Source: Brachionus manjavacas (Eukaryota; Rotifera; Eurotatoria; Ploima; Brachionidae). From it: 64,000 nucleotides of DNA. Made by a program: the position numbers and the translations under genes. The stretch lies in NCBI GenBank assembly GCA_019054805.1, contig JAHQIY010000018.1:1116001-1180000 (forward strand). Direction: 5' to 3'. The notes beneath the pieces were generated by a model that was given only the letters and a program-made list of their open reading frames with translations, searched no databases and was not told where the DNA came from. Below, piece by piece: positions 21,963 to 33,900 of this stretch (positions are counted from its first letter, which is position 1; every line of letters starts with the position of its first letter).

Positions 21963-24900
21963 ATGAAGTTTGTCAAAAAGGTAATTTTTGAAATTTATCA
22001 AGCGGACACGTCTAACTACTTAATTTTTTTCAGGTAGATGATACATTTAATCTGAAGGGTCTTTTTAACGAGCATCTAAGCAAGTTCGGACTCAAACACG
22101 AGCACGAGTTGGTCTATTTGGAAGATGTGCGAAATTTTATAGAAAAAAAAAGCCAACTCGAACTCCAGTATTCTCAGGTAAATTTAAAATTTATGTTTCT
22201 ACCAAAAAATTGATCAATTTTTCACAATTAAGGCTTTGTCCAAACTTTGCAATCAATTTATTAGCAAGGAAGAGTATCAACTAAATGATGATTCAAAAAA
22301 CGAAATGTTTTTTTATTTTTTAAAATAAAAATTTAAAATAATTTTTTTTATTTAGTTTAATACCCGAAAAATGGAAACTACTTCTAGATCAGTATGCTTA
22401 CATAGCAGAAAAGAAACAAGTCAGCAGCAGGTCACTGCTAATGCATTGTGAATACTTCAAAAAAATGAAGGAGCAAAAATCAACACTAAATCAAATGGCT
22501 TTACTTTATTTGAAAAAAAATCATGAAATTCTATCCGAATCGAATCGAAATTGTCAAAGTGCATTCAAGACTTTTTGCATAGATCAATACCTCTATGACC
22601 AACATGATAAAAATAAATTAAAAATGCCGATTTTGGAAAAAAAGTATTTTTTTATTTAACTCTATTTAAGCAATCAAAAAAATTTTTTTTTCTAATTTAG
22701 ATTAAAAGAAAGAAATATTAACAGTGCTAAATTTAAAAAGGCCTTGAACGAAATGAATAAAGTAATTGACTTTTGAATTTCTATTAAAAATCTCAGACTC
22801 TCTTTTTACAAAATGTCAAAAATATAATTTTCTAAAAATAAGTATGGATCTAGAGAATTAAGTTGGCATAGTTAAGCGTGTGATTATAAAGTCTCATAAA
22901 AACTTTAAATAATTTAAAAAAAGTTTGAGATAGCTAGATAAAAGAGTATTTTTAAAATTTTTGTTCTCTATATTTATTTTCTACATTTTAAAGAATGTTC
23001 ATGAATTTTACTTTTGGTAATTCTTTGAATTTTTTTAATTAAAATTTAATTTTAAATAAAAAAATTGAAAAAAAAATTAAAAATTTTCAATTTTTTGTAC
23101 TTTGTAACTGATACCGTTGCTATACCAGGGGATCGGAGGCATCATTTGAATATAAAACGAATCCTATATCAGGTATAAGATTAGATGTTTTGATAGTTTT
23201 TCTAAATTCAAATAAAAACATAATATTTAGCTAGTCAATAACTTTTTTTTATAAAAAATGCTTTATTTTAAGAAAAGTATCAAAGTATTGAAATTAATAT
23301 TTCGAATAAAAAATTCGCAATAAAATAGATAATTAATCATAAATAATACAAGTTATGGTTATTTTTTAGAAACGTTGGTAAAAATAATTAATAAATCGCA
23401 AATTTCGAACCATTTTAAAAAAGCGTAAAATGCATTAAAAGTTGACAAGTTCGATTTGAAATTTTTTAAACTATGATTGTTTTTTTAGTGTGTGTACATC
23501 AGGCTGTTTCACCATACTCGAGATGAGGTCTTACAAACTTGACCTGAAAGTTTCTTAAGTTTCTACTTTCTAAAAACTACAGTGCTGCTACGAAACATGA
23601 TTCTGAGGTAAATTTACGTAATTTTACGTTAATTTTCGTAATTTTTGGAAATTTTACCGAAATCTACGAAATTTTTCGAAAAATTGCGTAAATTAACGTA
23701 AAAAAAAAGAGCCGCAAAAAAGATCATTTTTACCTTTTTTAATAGAATTTAGAAAAAAAAATTCCAAATTTTACGTAAAATTACGTAAAAAATTATTTTT
23801 GGAGGTAAAAAAAATTAAAAAACGATAATTTTTTTTTATTTTAGTTAATTTCATTTTCAATTTTAATATTTTGTTATTTTTTGTTACTTAATTTAATGTT
23901 CAGACCAGTCTCCATCTTGTTTGATTCCTATTTCGATTACCTATGGTTTTTAAAATTACAATTCTTCATTTTTTTTTATTTTCTTATAATGATCAATATA
24001 TTTTTTACATTTTTACGGAGTGAGAAATTTTTTGAATTCATAAATCGCCTTTACTACTTCATTCTCAATTTTTTACCTCAACAAATAATTTTTTACGTAA
24101 TTTTACGTAAAATTTGGTAAATTTATTTTTAATGATTTGAAAAATTAACGTAAAATTACGTAAATTTACCTCAGAACCATGTATCGTAGCAGCATTTTAA
24201 ATTTTTTGTTGAGATAAATTAAGATCATGTTTGCCTTATTGATTAATAATAATGACTGGTAAGTTTCTTTGATTTAAGTTTCTCTTTATTTAAACAGAGA
24301 AAAATAAATAATGTAAATTTCTATTTTATTGAGTTTACCCAAATTTGGCATAGAATATATCTATAATTTTCTTTATTATGTAAAATATAAAAGGAAAAAA
24401 AAGAAAAAAAAACAAATCCCCTTTTTAATTTTAATTCATTAAAAAATTTAAAAATTTTGATAATAAATACTAAAATCTTATTTTTTGAATAAATGGGTGC
24501 GCCCAAAATGTTCGCATGGAAGACCTAAGTCTACTTTTGACTCATTGAAAAAAAAAGAGTGGTACCTTCATTTTAAATTTGAAAATAGAACTATCTCAAA
24601 GTCTCGTTCCTTGTTTGTTCCAAATAAAAAAAAATTTTTTTTAAAAAGTGATTCTCAATAAAATCTAATTATTAAAAATTATTAAATTACAATTTTCTTT
24701 CTTTTTTGTTTGTACTTTAAATTTAAAATTTAAAAGGATAAAGATATAGCAAAAGAGAGACTAAGAAAACTAGACTTTTCCAAACTGAATTACGTTACCA
24801 CAAATTGCTGTCAAAATCAACAAATACAATATTACTATTCAATGGAAATTCCGCAATTATTAAATGTAAATCAGAAAAAAAATAATGAATATATTTTAAT

Positions 24901-26356
24901 TATAAAACTTTTTATGTTAGCTGCAAAATGGTTATATAGATTCATTTATAAACGAATCGCTAAACACTTTAGTTCTCAAAGACATAGAGTCCAGTAAATT
25001 TTTGGTCAAACATTTTGAGGATTCTTTGTTCAACTCTGAGAATAATTCAGAAATATGCGCCGATAGATTAAACATTTCGAACAACTCAAGCGAAGCTTAT
25101 TTTATAGATCGTAATGAATGCTTTTCCAACTTGATCCAATTTGATCTGCAGCCACATGACAGCGAGTTTCAGCCGAGTTTTTTCTCATTTCAAAATGATA
25201 ATTTAAAAAATTTGTCTGATGACTATGTTAAATGGACTGCCAAGCTTAATGAAGTTGAAAAACTAATGACCGCTATGTTGACCAAAGTAAATGAGAAAAA
25301 AATGGAAAACCCCGAAGAAACGAGCATTGATTTTTCAGTCGATTTAAAGCAAGAAGAGTATAGGTTTTTGTTGGCTGAGAAAAAACTTCAAATGATTCAT
25401 TTACAAGCTAAAATTGATGCATTGGGATCTTTTAATAGTAATTTAAAAATAAATTTGAATTTTTTTTATAAAATAAACTATTTCAAGTAAATTTGAATGA
25501 TTTGGGCACTGATTTGTACAAATTTGAGGAAAAAAGAGACTTTGGCGAAAATTTGCACCAAAATTTTGAACTATGGGACAAACTAATGAGCAGTATCGAC
25601 AAAATAAAATATTTAGATGAAAGCTATGAATACGATCTGCCGAGAAAATCTTCCAAAGATTTTATTCAAAGCGACGAGTCAAGCGAGTCAAAAATTTCAT
25701 TCAGTATTTTTGACCCGAATGCAAGAGAAGTTAGAAAGAATGCTTATGCCAATATTCCAAATGTTGAAGCGCAATATGCCAGAACAATCCAAGAATTTAT
25801 TTCGGTAAATTTTATTTTTTAGGCTAAACATAAAAATTAATTAAACATAAAAAAGGATGATCAGAATTATTTGAGTTTTGATGATAATCAAAGTTTAATT
25901 GTTTATGATGAAATATTCAATGGAGTATTCAGGGCAAAAAATTACGCAGGACATGTTGGATTAGTCGCTTCTAAATATCTTGAGTTTTATAATGGTAAAT
26001 TTAAAAAATTTTAAGCTTTTTCAAAATTTTATTTTTTTTAAATAGAGAATCCAATCTTTGTCAAGTCAGTGTATGTTTATGACGGTCTTGACGAACAAGA
26101 GTTATCATTTCCACCCGAGGCCTACATAAGATTACTTCGGAAGCATGCATATAAGAAGAAAATAGACAATGAAGAGTGGTGGGAAGGAGTTTTTGAGGAT
26201 AAAATTGGCTATTTTCCGTCCATTTTCGTACAAGTAATTGACGAAATAACAAAAAGCAATCATCCATTTGAGCTACTCTCCAGTCCTGACCAAAGAACAC
26301 AACATTTTGATCAAAATTTGTCCCCTTTTACCGAAAACCAAAAGGTTCCTCAATAA
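21963..26356 (+). CDS. nwk: F-BAR and double SH3 protein, nervous wreck/FCHSD type
   Basis: Ten exons: 21963-21980, 22034-22177, 22233-22306, 22356-22643, 22701-22761, 24737-24865, 24921-25437, 25488-25804, 25856-25994, 26046-26356. They sum to 1998 nt, a 665-residue frame. Order: F-BAR domain (LVYLEDVRNFIEKKSQLE, about 1-300), coiled linker, a degenerate first SH3 (about 505-562, ending VGLVASKYLEF) and a canonical second SH3 (about 566-628: VYVYDGLDEQELSF, EWWEGVF, GYFPSIFV). Matches animal FCHSD2/Nwk, adaptors that bend membrane and recruit WASP and dynamin at endocytic sites. The first SH3 lacks an ALYDY motif. The fifth intron (2 kb) hosts a TIR element. An AATAAA lies at 26396-26401. 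Exon borders are inferred from splice sites and phase. Family assignment is strong. Confidence 0.85.
23580..24197. mobile_element. TIR element with ACGTAAAT-rich arms, in F-BAR gene intron
   Basis: Left end CAGTGCTGCTACGAAACATG, right end ending CATGTATCGTAGCAGCATTT. About 50 bp at each end are inverted copies (TTCTGAGGTAAATTTACG and its complement). Inside, both arms are built from variants of GTAAATTTACG and TTTTACGTTAATTTT. No ORF is supported. Octamers next to the ends do not match, so the target-site duplication is lost or the exact ends are off by a few bases. Confidence 0.75.
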
Positions 26357-26395
26357 AAATTTATCTTTTGGTATTTTAGTCAAATATACTCTTTT

Positions 26396-26401
26396 AATAA
26401 A
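26396..26401 (+). terminator. Poly(A) signal of the F-BAR gene
   Basis: AATAAA 39 nt after the stop codon at 26354-26356. Confidence 0.5.
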
Positions 26402-27701
26402 ACATTTGAGCAAAAAAATGGTTTGTTTATTTTTCTTTAAATAAAAAATCTTATCTAGTCTTAAAATATCACTTACAAGATGCTATTATTCCAATACTTT
26501 GAAATAAAACAAATTTTCAATAATTCAAAAAGATAATTTTGATGATAAAAATTAAAAATAAAACTTAAAGATTAACTATTTTTCTCTTTTATTTATTTAT
26601 TTATTGAACAAACACACAGTTTTCTGCCTTGTAATGCTAAATATGAATGTTTTCCGGAAGAGTGAATTTGAGAGCAATGTACAAACAGCAAATTGGGAAT
26701 GATAGAAAAATTTTTATGAAGATGGTATCAATAAAATTAAAGTTGGTTTAGATGAAAGCAAATCTAAAATCACCCTCTGCATTTTCTCTGCAAATGAATT
26801 ACAAATTTTATTTTTGCACTTCATTTTGGCGCGCATATTTCAAAGAAAATTGCAGAAACTGATTTTAGATTTAGACAAATATTTCTACAAGTTAAATAAT
26901 TTTAACTTATTTTTATAATGGAATAAGCTCCTTTTCGTATCGTTTCTATTGTTTTTAACCTCACTCTAGCCTGTTTTCATCAAGGCCTAATTTCCATCAC
27001 TTTTTACCAAATTCAATTCCTAATCATGTAGTTGATTCTTGGCAAAGAAATTTAACAGTTTAACTTTAAAGTAATTTTGATACTTAAATACTCATGTCTT
27101 CACAAATAATCGTGATTTTTTCAAAAATTTTGGTAAAAAAAATAAAAATTTTTGAATAGTTTTCAAATACAAAGAGACTGCTTTTAAATTTTTACTTAAG
27201 ATAGTGAAAGTTCAAAAAACAAAGTTCGGACTTTAATAAAAAGAAAAATTTTAAAAGTCCGGACTTGGTCTTGACTTTAGACTTGTGACTTTAAAAAAAC
27301 TCTGGAATTTAGTCAAGTTCTAGTCGACTAGACTAATCACTGGACTAGGTATGCTAATGAAGAGTTTGCACACAAGTAATTTTCCAAATGACAAAAAGCA
27401 ATCATCCATTTTAGCTTCCATTAAGTTTTGACGAAGGCGCACAAAAACTCGATCATAAACCAAAATTTATTAATTTAAAATAAAAAAAATATTCTTCTAA
27501 AAAATTGTCGAACATATACTTAAAATGAAATATTTCAACATAAAAATCAACTTATGTTCTGTTTCAAAATTTTGAAAAGAAATTAAAAATTATTTAGCAT
27601 TATCTCTAAAATTGTGTGCAGTGATCTTTTTTAAGTTTAGACAAATTACCAAATTTCTAAGTCAATCTAGACTTGTTTATTTAAGTCCATCGAGAACAAT
27701 C
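26402..27701. other. Intergenic, with a remnant of the AAGTC-type MITE
   Basis: No gene seen. 27250-27304 carries GACTTGTGACTTTAAAAAAA followed by CTCTG, matching the right end of the hAT-like MITEs at 38158 and 3810; a left end is not clear. 27389-27416 repeats about 27 bases of the F-BAR gene's last exon (26248-26275). Confidence 0.5.
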
Positions 27702-30700
27702 ATGGCTGATGCAAGTATTTGATTAGATCTAATTAATAATAAAAAGTATTTATTTAATCGATTTAGTTTTAAAATGGGATGTTAACAGTGAAAGAATCCG
27801 TACCATGAGTCAGGATTTGATTGTTCAAGCACGCAGACAAACTGAAAAAATTCTTTGCTCAAATCCGGCTGATTCTGAAATTTTAAAGGTTAAATTAAAA
27901 GAAAAAAAGTCATAATTTTAAAATTTAATTAAAGGCTATGAACGAATTAGATAAAAATTTAGGAAATGGTTTATGTTATATAAATATTTTAAAAAGTGTT
28001 TTTCCGGACAAAGATGTCCGAGACACTTCTTCTGATGCTGTAGCTGAACTGAATAAGTTAATAATTGAATTGAGGTACTTTTAAAATAAAAATGTTTATG
28101 AAAAAATTTAATTTTTTTTTAGAATGGACAAAAAATTTTATGAATTTTTAGAAAAAGCTCGATCACAGTTAGACCAACATTTAGACAATGAATCGAGACG
28201 GTATTTGGACAAGAACATACTTGAACGAAGACTTGATGGTCTTCATTTAGACGATAAAACTTTGAACCAAGTCAAGATATTAAATGAAAGGATAAGTGAT
28301 TTATGCGTAGAGTTTTCGAAAAACTGTAATGAAGAATCGACAAAATTTAGCTTCAATAAGGAACAATTAGGCAAGTTGAATAAAGATTAAAAAATATAAA
28401 TTTTTTTTTAACTTTAGGTTAATTAATTTTCAGCAAAATATTGAAAAATTTTATTTTCTGAATATTAAAATTTTGTTGTCCTAATAAACCAATTTTAATT
28501 ATTAAAAAAATTCAAAGCAAAATCATAATTCAATTAAAAAATTTTTTTTTATTTTAGATGGTGTTAATGAAAATTTTTTGAACTCATTGCCAAAAGTGAG
28601 TGCACTTTTTTTAGTCACAGTTTGTTTTAGATTTTAAATATTCGAATTAGAAAGTTTTTTAAAATAAATGTTTTAAATTTTTTTGATTAGGATAATGAGG
28701 GGAATTATGAAGTGAGCCTAAAGTATCCGGTATATTATCCAGTAATGAAAGAATGTCGAGTGCCACAGACAAGACGAAAACTTAACATTGCATTTGACAG
28801 CCGGTATTTCTTATAATTTTTTTTTCTTTTAATAAGTCCATGTTTAAAGGTGTCTAAATCAAAATACTCATATATTTGAGCAAGTTCTTCAACTCAGATC
28901 AGAGCTAGCTAGTTTATTGGGCTTTAAAAATTTTGCGGAGTACAAGCTTAAGTTGTTGTGTTCGGAAAATCCACAGAATGTGGAAAATTTTTTAAACAAA
29001 CTGGCTGAAAAGATGCGTATTCTACAAAAACATGAAATAGAATTGCTACTGGAGTACAAACGAAAAGAAGTAGTATCTGCAATAAATTTTATCATAAAAA
29101 TTTTAATTTTATCAGTGTGAAGAGCTAAATATTCAATTTGACGGAAAGATAAATCCTTCAGATTTAAAATATTATTTGAATATGAGAGAAAAAAAAGAGT
29201 TCAAAGTTGACCATACAAAGCTTCAAGAGTACTTTCCGCTTAATGTTGTAATTGATGGCACATTTAAAATTTATCAAGTTAGTTTTTTTTTATTAAATTA
29301 AAATGAATTAAGATGAATTTTTTTTAGACATTATTGAGTTTAAAATTTGAAGAAGTTTTGGACGCACCTAAATATCATCAGGAACTAAAACTAGTAAATT
29401 TTAAAGTTTTTCATCATTTTAAATTCATTTTTATAAAAAAATATAAGTACAAAGTTACTGATTCAATTACTGATCAGATAGTTGGATACTTTTACACTGA
29501 TTTGCATCCCAGAGATGGAAAATATGGACATGCAGCTGTTTTTGGCTTGAGAGTAAGGTTTATTTTATTGGATTTTTTGAATGAATTTTTTTTAGGAAGG
29601 AACTAAACTTGGAAATCAAATACCAGTTTGTATTATGGTGTGCAACTTTACCAAACCAACAGCTGATCAACCATCATTATTGACTCATGATGAAGTGGAG
29701 ACATTTTTCCACGAATTTGGTCATGTAATGCACCAAATCTGCACTAAAGCCAATTTTTACAAATTTGCGTAAGAAAATAATTAAAAGTGTGAAAATTTGC
29801 TAAATAAATTAAAGAGGCACGGCTGTAGAGACTGATTTTGTTGAGGCTCCAAGTCAAATGCTGGAAAATTGGTGCTGGCAGAAAGATTCACTAAAAATGC
29901 TCTCATCTCATTACAAAGATGGTTCAAGCATTGATGACCAGTTAATTGAAGACTTGATCAAATCAAAAAATTCAGCAAATGGTCATTTTAATATGAGACA
30001 AATATTATTTGCCAAAATGGATCAATATTTTCACACCACTCATGAAAAAGTAAGCTTTGAATCAGAGATAAAAACCTAGAGTTTTTATGAGTTTCAGGTT
30101 AGGGTTAAGGTTGGGTTTATTACCCTGACCCGATCCTGAGCCCACTCTTTTTTCGGATACCCGAACCAGACTCGGTAGTCTTTAACCCAATTTTTTCAGG
30201 TTACCAATTCAAAACCTTTACATTTTGATCAATTTCCTGGGTTTGGGTTGGTAACCTCAAAAAATTGGGTTAAAGACTACCGAGTCTGGTTCGGGTATCC
30301 GAAAAAAAAGAGTGGGCTCAGGATCGGGTCTGGGTAACAAACCCAATCTTAACCCAAACCTAATATTCGCCAAAAACAGTGCTAATGAATTTAATGAATA
30401 ATGCCTGATTTAAACAGCACTAAAAATAAATTTTATTAAATTTTTTATTTAAGGTATGCACAGCAAGTATTTATAAACAATACTGTAAAGAATACATGCT
30501 CCAAGAGCTAGAGGCTGAAGGATTGAATATGAATGCATCTTTTGAACATTTAGTTGGAGGATACGAGTCTCAATACTACAGTTATTTGGTAAAAGAAGAG
30601 AAAAAAAAATTTAATTTTTGTTTTAAATTTAATTTGAAAATTAAATTAAAAAGTGGAGTGAAGTGTATTCAGAGGATATGTTTCAAACAAGGTTTAAAAA

Positions 30701-30913
30701 AGAAGGTATTTTAAATCCAAAGACTGGTCTTGATTATAGAAGGTGCATTCTTGAGCCTGGTGGTTCTCTGGTAAATTTAAAAATCAAATAAGTATTTATG
30801 ATAATAAAATAATCTAATAATTATTTCAGGACGCAAAACAAATGGTGACCAATTTTCTTGGAAGAGAACCAAATGAGGAAGCGTTTTTAAGAGCTAAAGG
30901 GGCTGATTTTTAA
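27702..30913 (+). CDS. Thimet oligopeptidase / neurolysin-type M3 metallopeptidase
   Basis: Fifteen exons: 27702-27714, 27767-27888, 27935-28074, 28123-28370, 28558-28595, 28691-28803, 28850-29069, 29116-29277, 29328-29393, 29448-29552, 29596-29768, 29815-30049, 30454-30588, 30654-30770, 30830-30913. They sum to 1971 nt, 656 residues, close to mammalian THOP1. The zinc site HEFGHVMH (about 447) has its third ligand in [12 protein letters not shown]. Also seen: [38 protein letters not shown]-like substrate region and [10 protein letters not shown] near the C-terminus. The enzyme cleaves short cytosolic peptides. The donor after 28370 is GC, not GT (AG/GCAAGT). The start MADAILKWDVN is chosen because exon 1 (13 nt) joins in phase. 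Neurolysin versus thimet oligopeptidase cannot be decided. Confidence 0.92.
28371..28557 (+). other. GC-AG intron in the M3 peptidase gene
   Basis: The donor reads TTAG/GCAAGTT, the consensus of GC-AG introns, and the acceptor TTTTAG/AT. Only this donor joins QL to [13 protein letters not shown] in frame, as in thimet oligopeptidases (L-D-G-L). The normal reading runs into a stop at 28388. Confidence 0.75.
30096..30362. mobile_element. GC-richer fold-back element in intron 12 of the M3 peptidase gene
   Basis: Two arms of about 105 bp (30096-30204 and 30251-30362) are near-perfect inverted copies, containing GACCCGATCCTGAGCCCACT and GGATACCCGAACCAGACTCG and complements, around a loop of about 45 nt. 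The composition is clearly more GC-rich than its surroundings. No ORF. Ends begin AGGTTAGGGTTAAGG / AGGTTTGGGTTAAG. It fits a snap-back MITE; no target-site duplication is evident. Confidence 0.75.
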
Positions 30914-30970
30914 AGAACCTTTTTTTATTTTAAAAAAAATTTAAATATATTATTATATTCAAAAACTTTA

Positions 30971-30976
30971 AATAAA
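30971..30976 (+). terminator. Poly(A) signal of the M3 peptidase gene
   Basis: AATAAA 58 nt after the stop codon. It ends one base before the stop codon of the convergent gene NWD-A (30978-30980), so the two transcripts must overlap at their 3' ends. Confidence 0.5.
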
Positions 30977-30977
30977 T

Positions 30978-33900
30978 TTATTGTATTAAACATGATTTAG
31001 AGGAGTAATTATTTGCAACTGTAACATTTTGTCCTGTATTTTGATTATAAGAATTCCTATTAGTATGAGTAAGAATGTCAATTATTTCTTTGCGTTTTTC
31101 AACGTCTATGCTTAGTTCACTCGATTTTTCTTCAGTTGTTTGGAAATGATCAAAGCTGGTTTCGTTTGCACACTGCTTGACATCGAAGCCAAAATCTAAA
31201 GTAAAAAATAAATAAATATTAGAATAAATGAAAAAAATTTACCTTTATTCAAAATGTCAAAAACCCAATTTTGAGTTAATTTATCAATTTTTTCAGATTT
31301 ATAGATAAAATTTAAAGGATCAATTTGACGTATTTCTAAATGAAAAATGGAAATTAATTTAAAAAACAATTAAATGTAAAATTAAAATTGAAATACCTAA
31401 TCCCTCTATTTTTTTTTTATTTTCTTCATCATTTTCATTTCCAAAAAGTTCATCAAAATCCAAATCTTCATCACTACTATCATCAAGAACTGTCTTACAC
31501 TTATTTATTATTAGGTTATTTTTTTTTTCAGTTTCTTTATCTAATTTTCCAAAATGTGGCAATCTCTTAATTCTTTTAAATGTTTCCTCTAAATTATCTT
31601 TATCACTTATCAAAAATGATACAACCTTTCTGTCTTTCATTGAAAGAGAAATAAATTCGCTTGAACAAAGAACACAAGTAGCTTCGGCATAAAGTGTCAA
31701 GTTAGCTGTTTGCTCTGCTCCAAATTGATCTGTATCGATCACATCAAAAAATCTCAGATTCTTTTTGTTTTCAATTAAATAAATATTTTTGTTTGATAAG
31801 CCCAAACCATAATGTTGAATGTGTTTGTTCTTACCAAAGTCAATGGTAAAGAACGAATTGTTGAATGAATTATTTTCCATTGCTCTTTTTAAATCAAAAC
31901 AAACAAGCTTAAAATTGACTGCATCACAACCAAGTAGTTTGTCCTTGTTCAGCTTGAATGATTCAAAGACAAAATCTTTGGATCTAAATGTTTTGATTTC
32001 ATTTGATTTGAAGCTGTATGCTACATGATGAATGTTGCCCATGTTATCAAGCATCACTAAATTGTCACAGTTCTCAACTGCACTCAAATGCTTGAAACTA
32101 TTCAGAGGCATATTTGTTGGATTCAAAAAGTACTCAATGTTCATACTTTGTTCTTGGAAATTTTTTGAATTTAACAACTTACCATTTGAAATGTCAAAAT
32201 AATGCAATGACTGTTCGTGTGCCAAAGCCAAAAGTTTGCTGTGTAAAGTGATGACAGAAAGTCTACTATTTAGATTTAATGAATCAGTAGATAAATGAGT
32301 TAGATCAATGGTTTGATTTGATGCAATTGATGAATTTATTTCATTCAGATTGTACGAAATGACATTTAACTTGTTATTTGTAGCAATCATCAAAAATAAA
32401 TCATCTCGGTCAGCATCATACTCGACCTTCAAATCATCAATATCTGCTAAGTCTCTTCTCATCTTTTCCTCCAAAGTTATTTTTGGGTCTAGTTTGATTG
32501 AATAGTATCTAATTCTGAATGCTTTTTCATCCAATTTGGACACTACAATTGCTTTGGATGCACTGCATTTTATTTGATTTATTTTCTCCGTGGGATCTAG
32601 TACAAGGTTGAATTCAATCTTTCCATTTGTCTTATTCCATATATGTAATTTACTTGATTAATAAAGTCAGTTATTAAAATTAATTATTATAAGAGTAAAT
32701 TACTTAAATTGCCTTATCATTGATATACAATATTCTTCGAATATGTCAACAATTTCATATACTTCTAATGATGCCTTGTTAAAATCGAACTTTAGCTCTG
32801 ATGAATCTTTAATCATGTTTGTAGAGAAAACCTTCAGGGACGAATCTTTTGATGTTGTGAGCAGAAGATCTTCTTTTGGAAAAATAAACACTATTTCATC
32901 ATAATGAGCCTCAATTAATCCTATTTTTATTAATTTAAATATATCCTTCTCAAATGAATACTTAAAGATCGATATTGAACCATCTTGAATCCCAATAAGC
33001 TTTTCATGGCATGTTAAGCAACCATTTGAGAAATTTCCTTTAATTTCGTACGCACATTCATTTTTTAATAAGAAAAGACTTTTGTTAGCACCGAGTAATA
33101 AGTAAATTGTATCATTCCATTGCAATAGCTTTAGATTTAGATCTTTTTTAAAAGAAAGAAAAAAACTTATCTGGTTACTTTCGAGATCAAGAAGAAACAA
33201 GCCAATATTTCTCATTGAAAAAAACAAAATGAAGTTTTCGGATTCATTAGCAAATTGAACATGTGTTAATTCAAGTCCGCAATTAGGCAGGCTTTTTGAT
33301 ATATTTAATTTAAGAATATTATTTTCAAATGACGGAGAAAATATTTTAACTTCAAAATTATCAAAACAAATTAGAAAATTCAAATTTGACTCAATGTCGA
33401 TTATTAAGCCATCTTGAACGCTACAGTAGCTATAGATTATTTTATGATCAAAAGATATTTTTTCGAATAATTCATTATTTTTCATATCATAAAATTCTAT
33501 GTAATTTTGATGGTCGTAGAAAATTAACAAAAAATTCTCGTTTATAGGAAATGCACCAAATACTTTTCTGTGATCTGATCGAACAGAAAATTTAATTGAT
33601 GAGTCGAAGTTAAAAACCCTGACTTCACTCAAGGAGCAAACGATTATTCCACCTTTGATTTCGTTTAAAACAGAAAAATCCTGATCAAATTGGTTGACAA
33701 AAGCAGTGAAAAAAATTTTTTCTTCACTAAAATCAGTCAATTTGATAAAGCCAAGATCTACAACTGTTGACATGTTAAAGGCATAGATTTTGTTACTTAG
33801 TGACAAAATTAGTGAATCATCAACGCCCCCGATTACTGTATGAGTAATGGGAGCAGAATGTTTATCTAGCTGAAATATCAACTCTCCAATAGGTGGTTCC

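Noticed and set aside
26061-26300. Minus-strand ORF in the F-BAR gene's last exon
   Set aside because: Antisense shadow of the second SH3 domain, whose codons and motifs are unmistakable on the plus strand.
30100-30120. TTAGGGTTAAGG-like words as an interstitial telomere
   Set aside because: Only one or two imperfect units, and they belong to the arms of a fold-back element.
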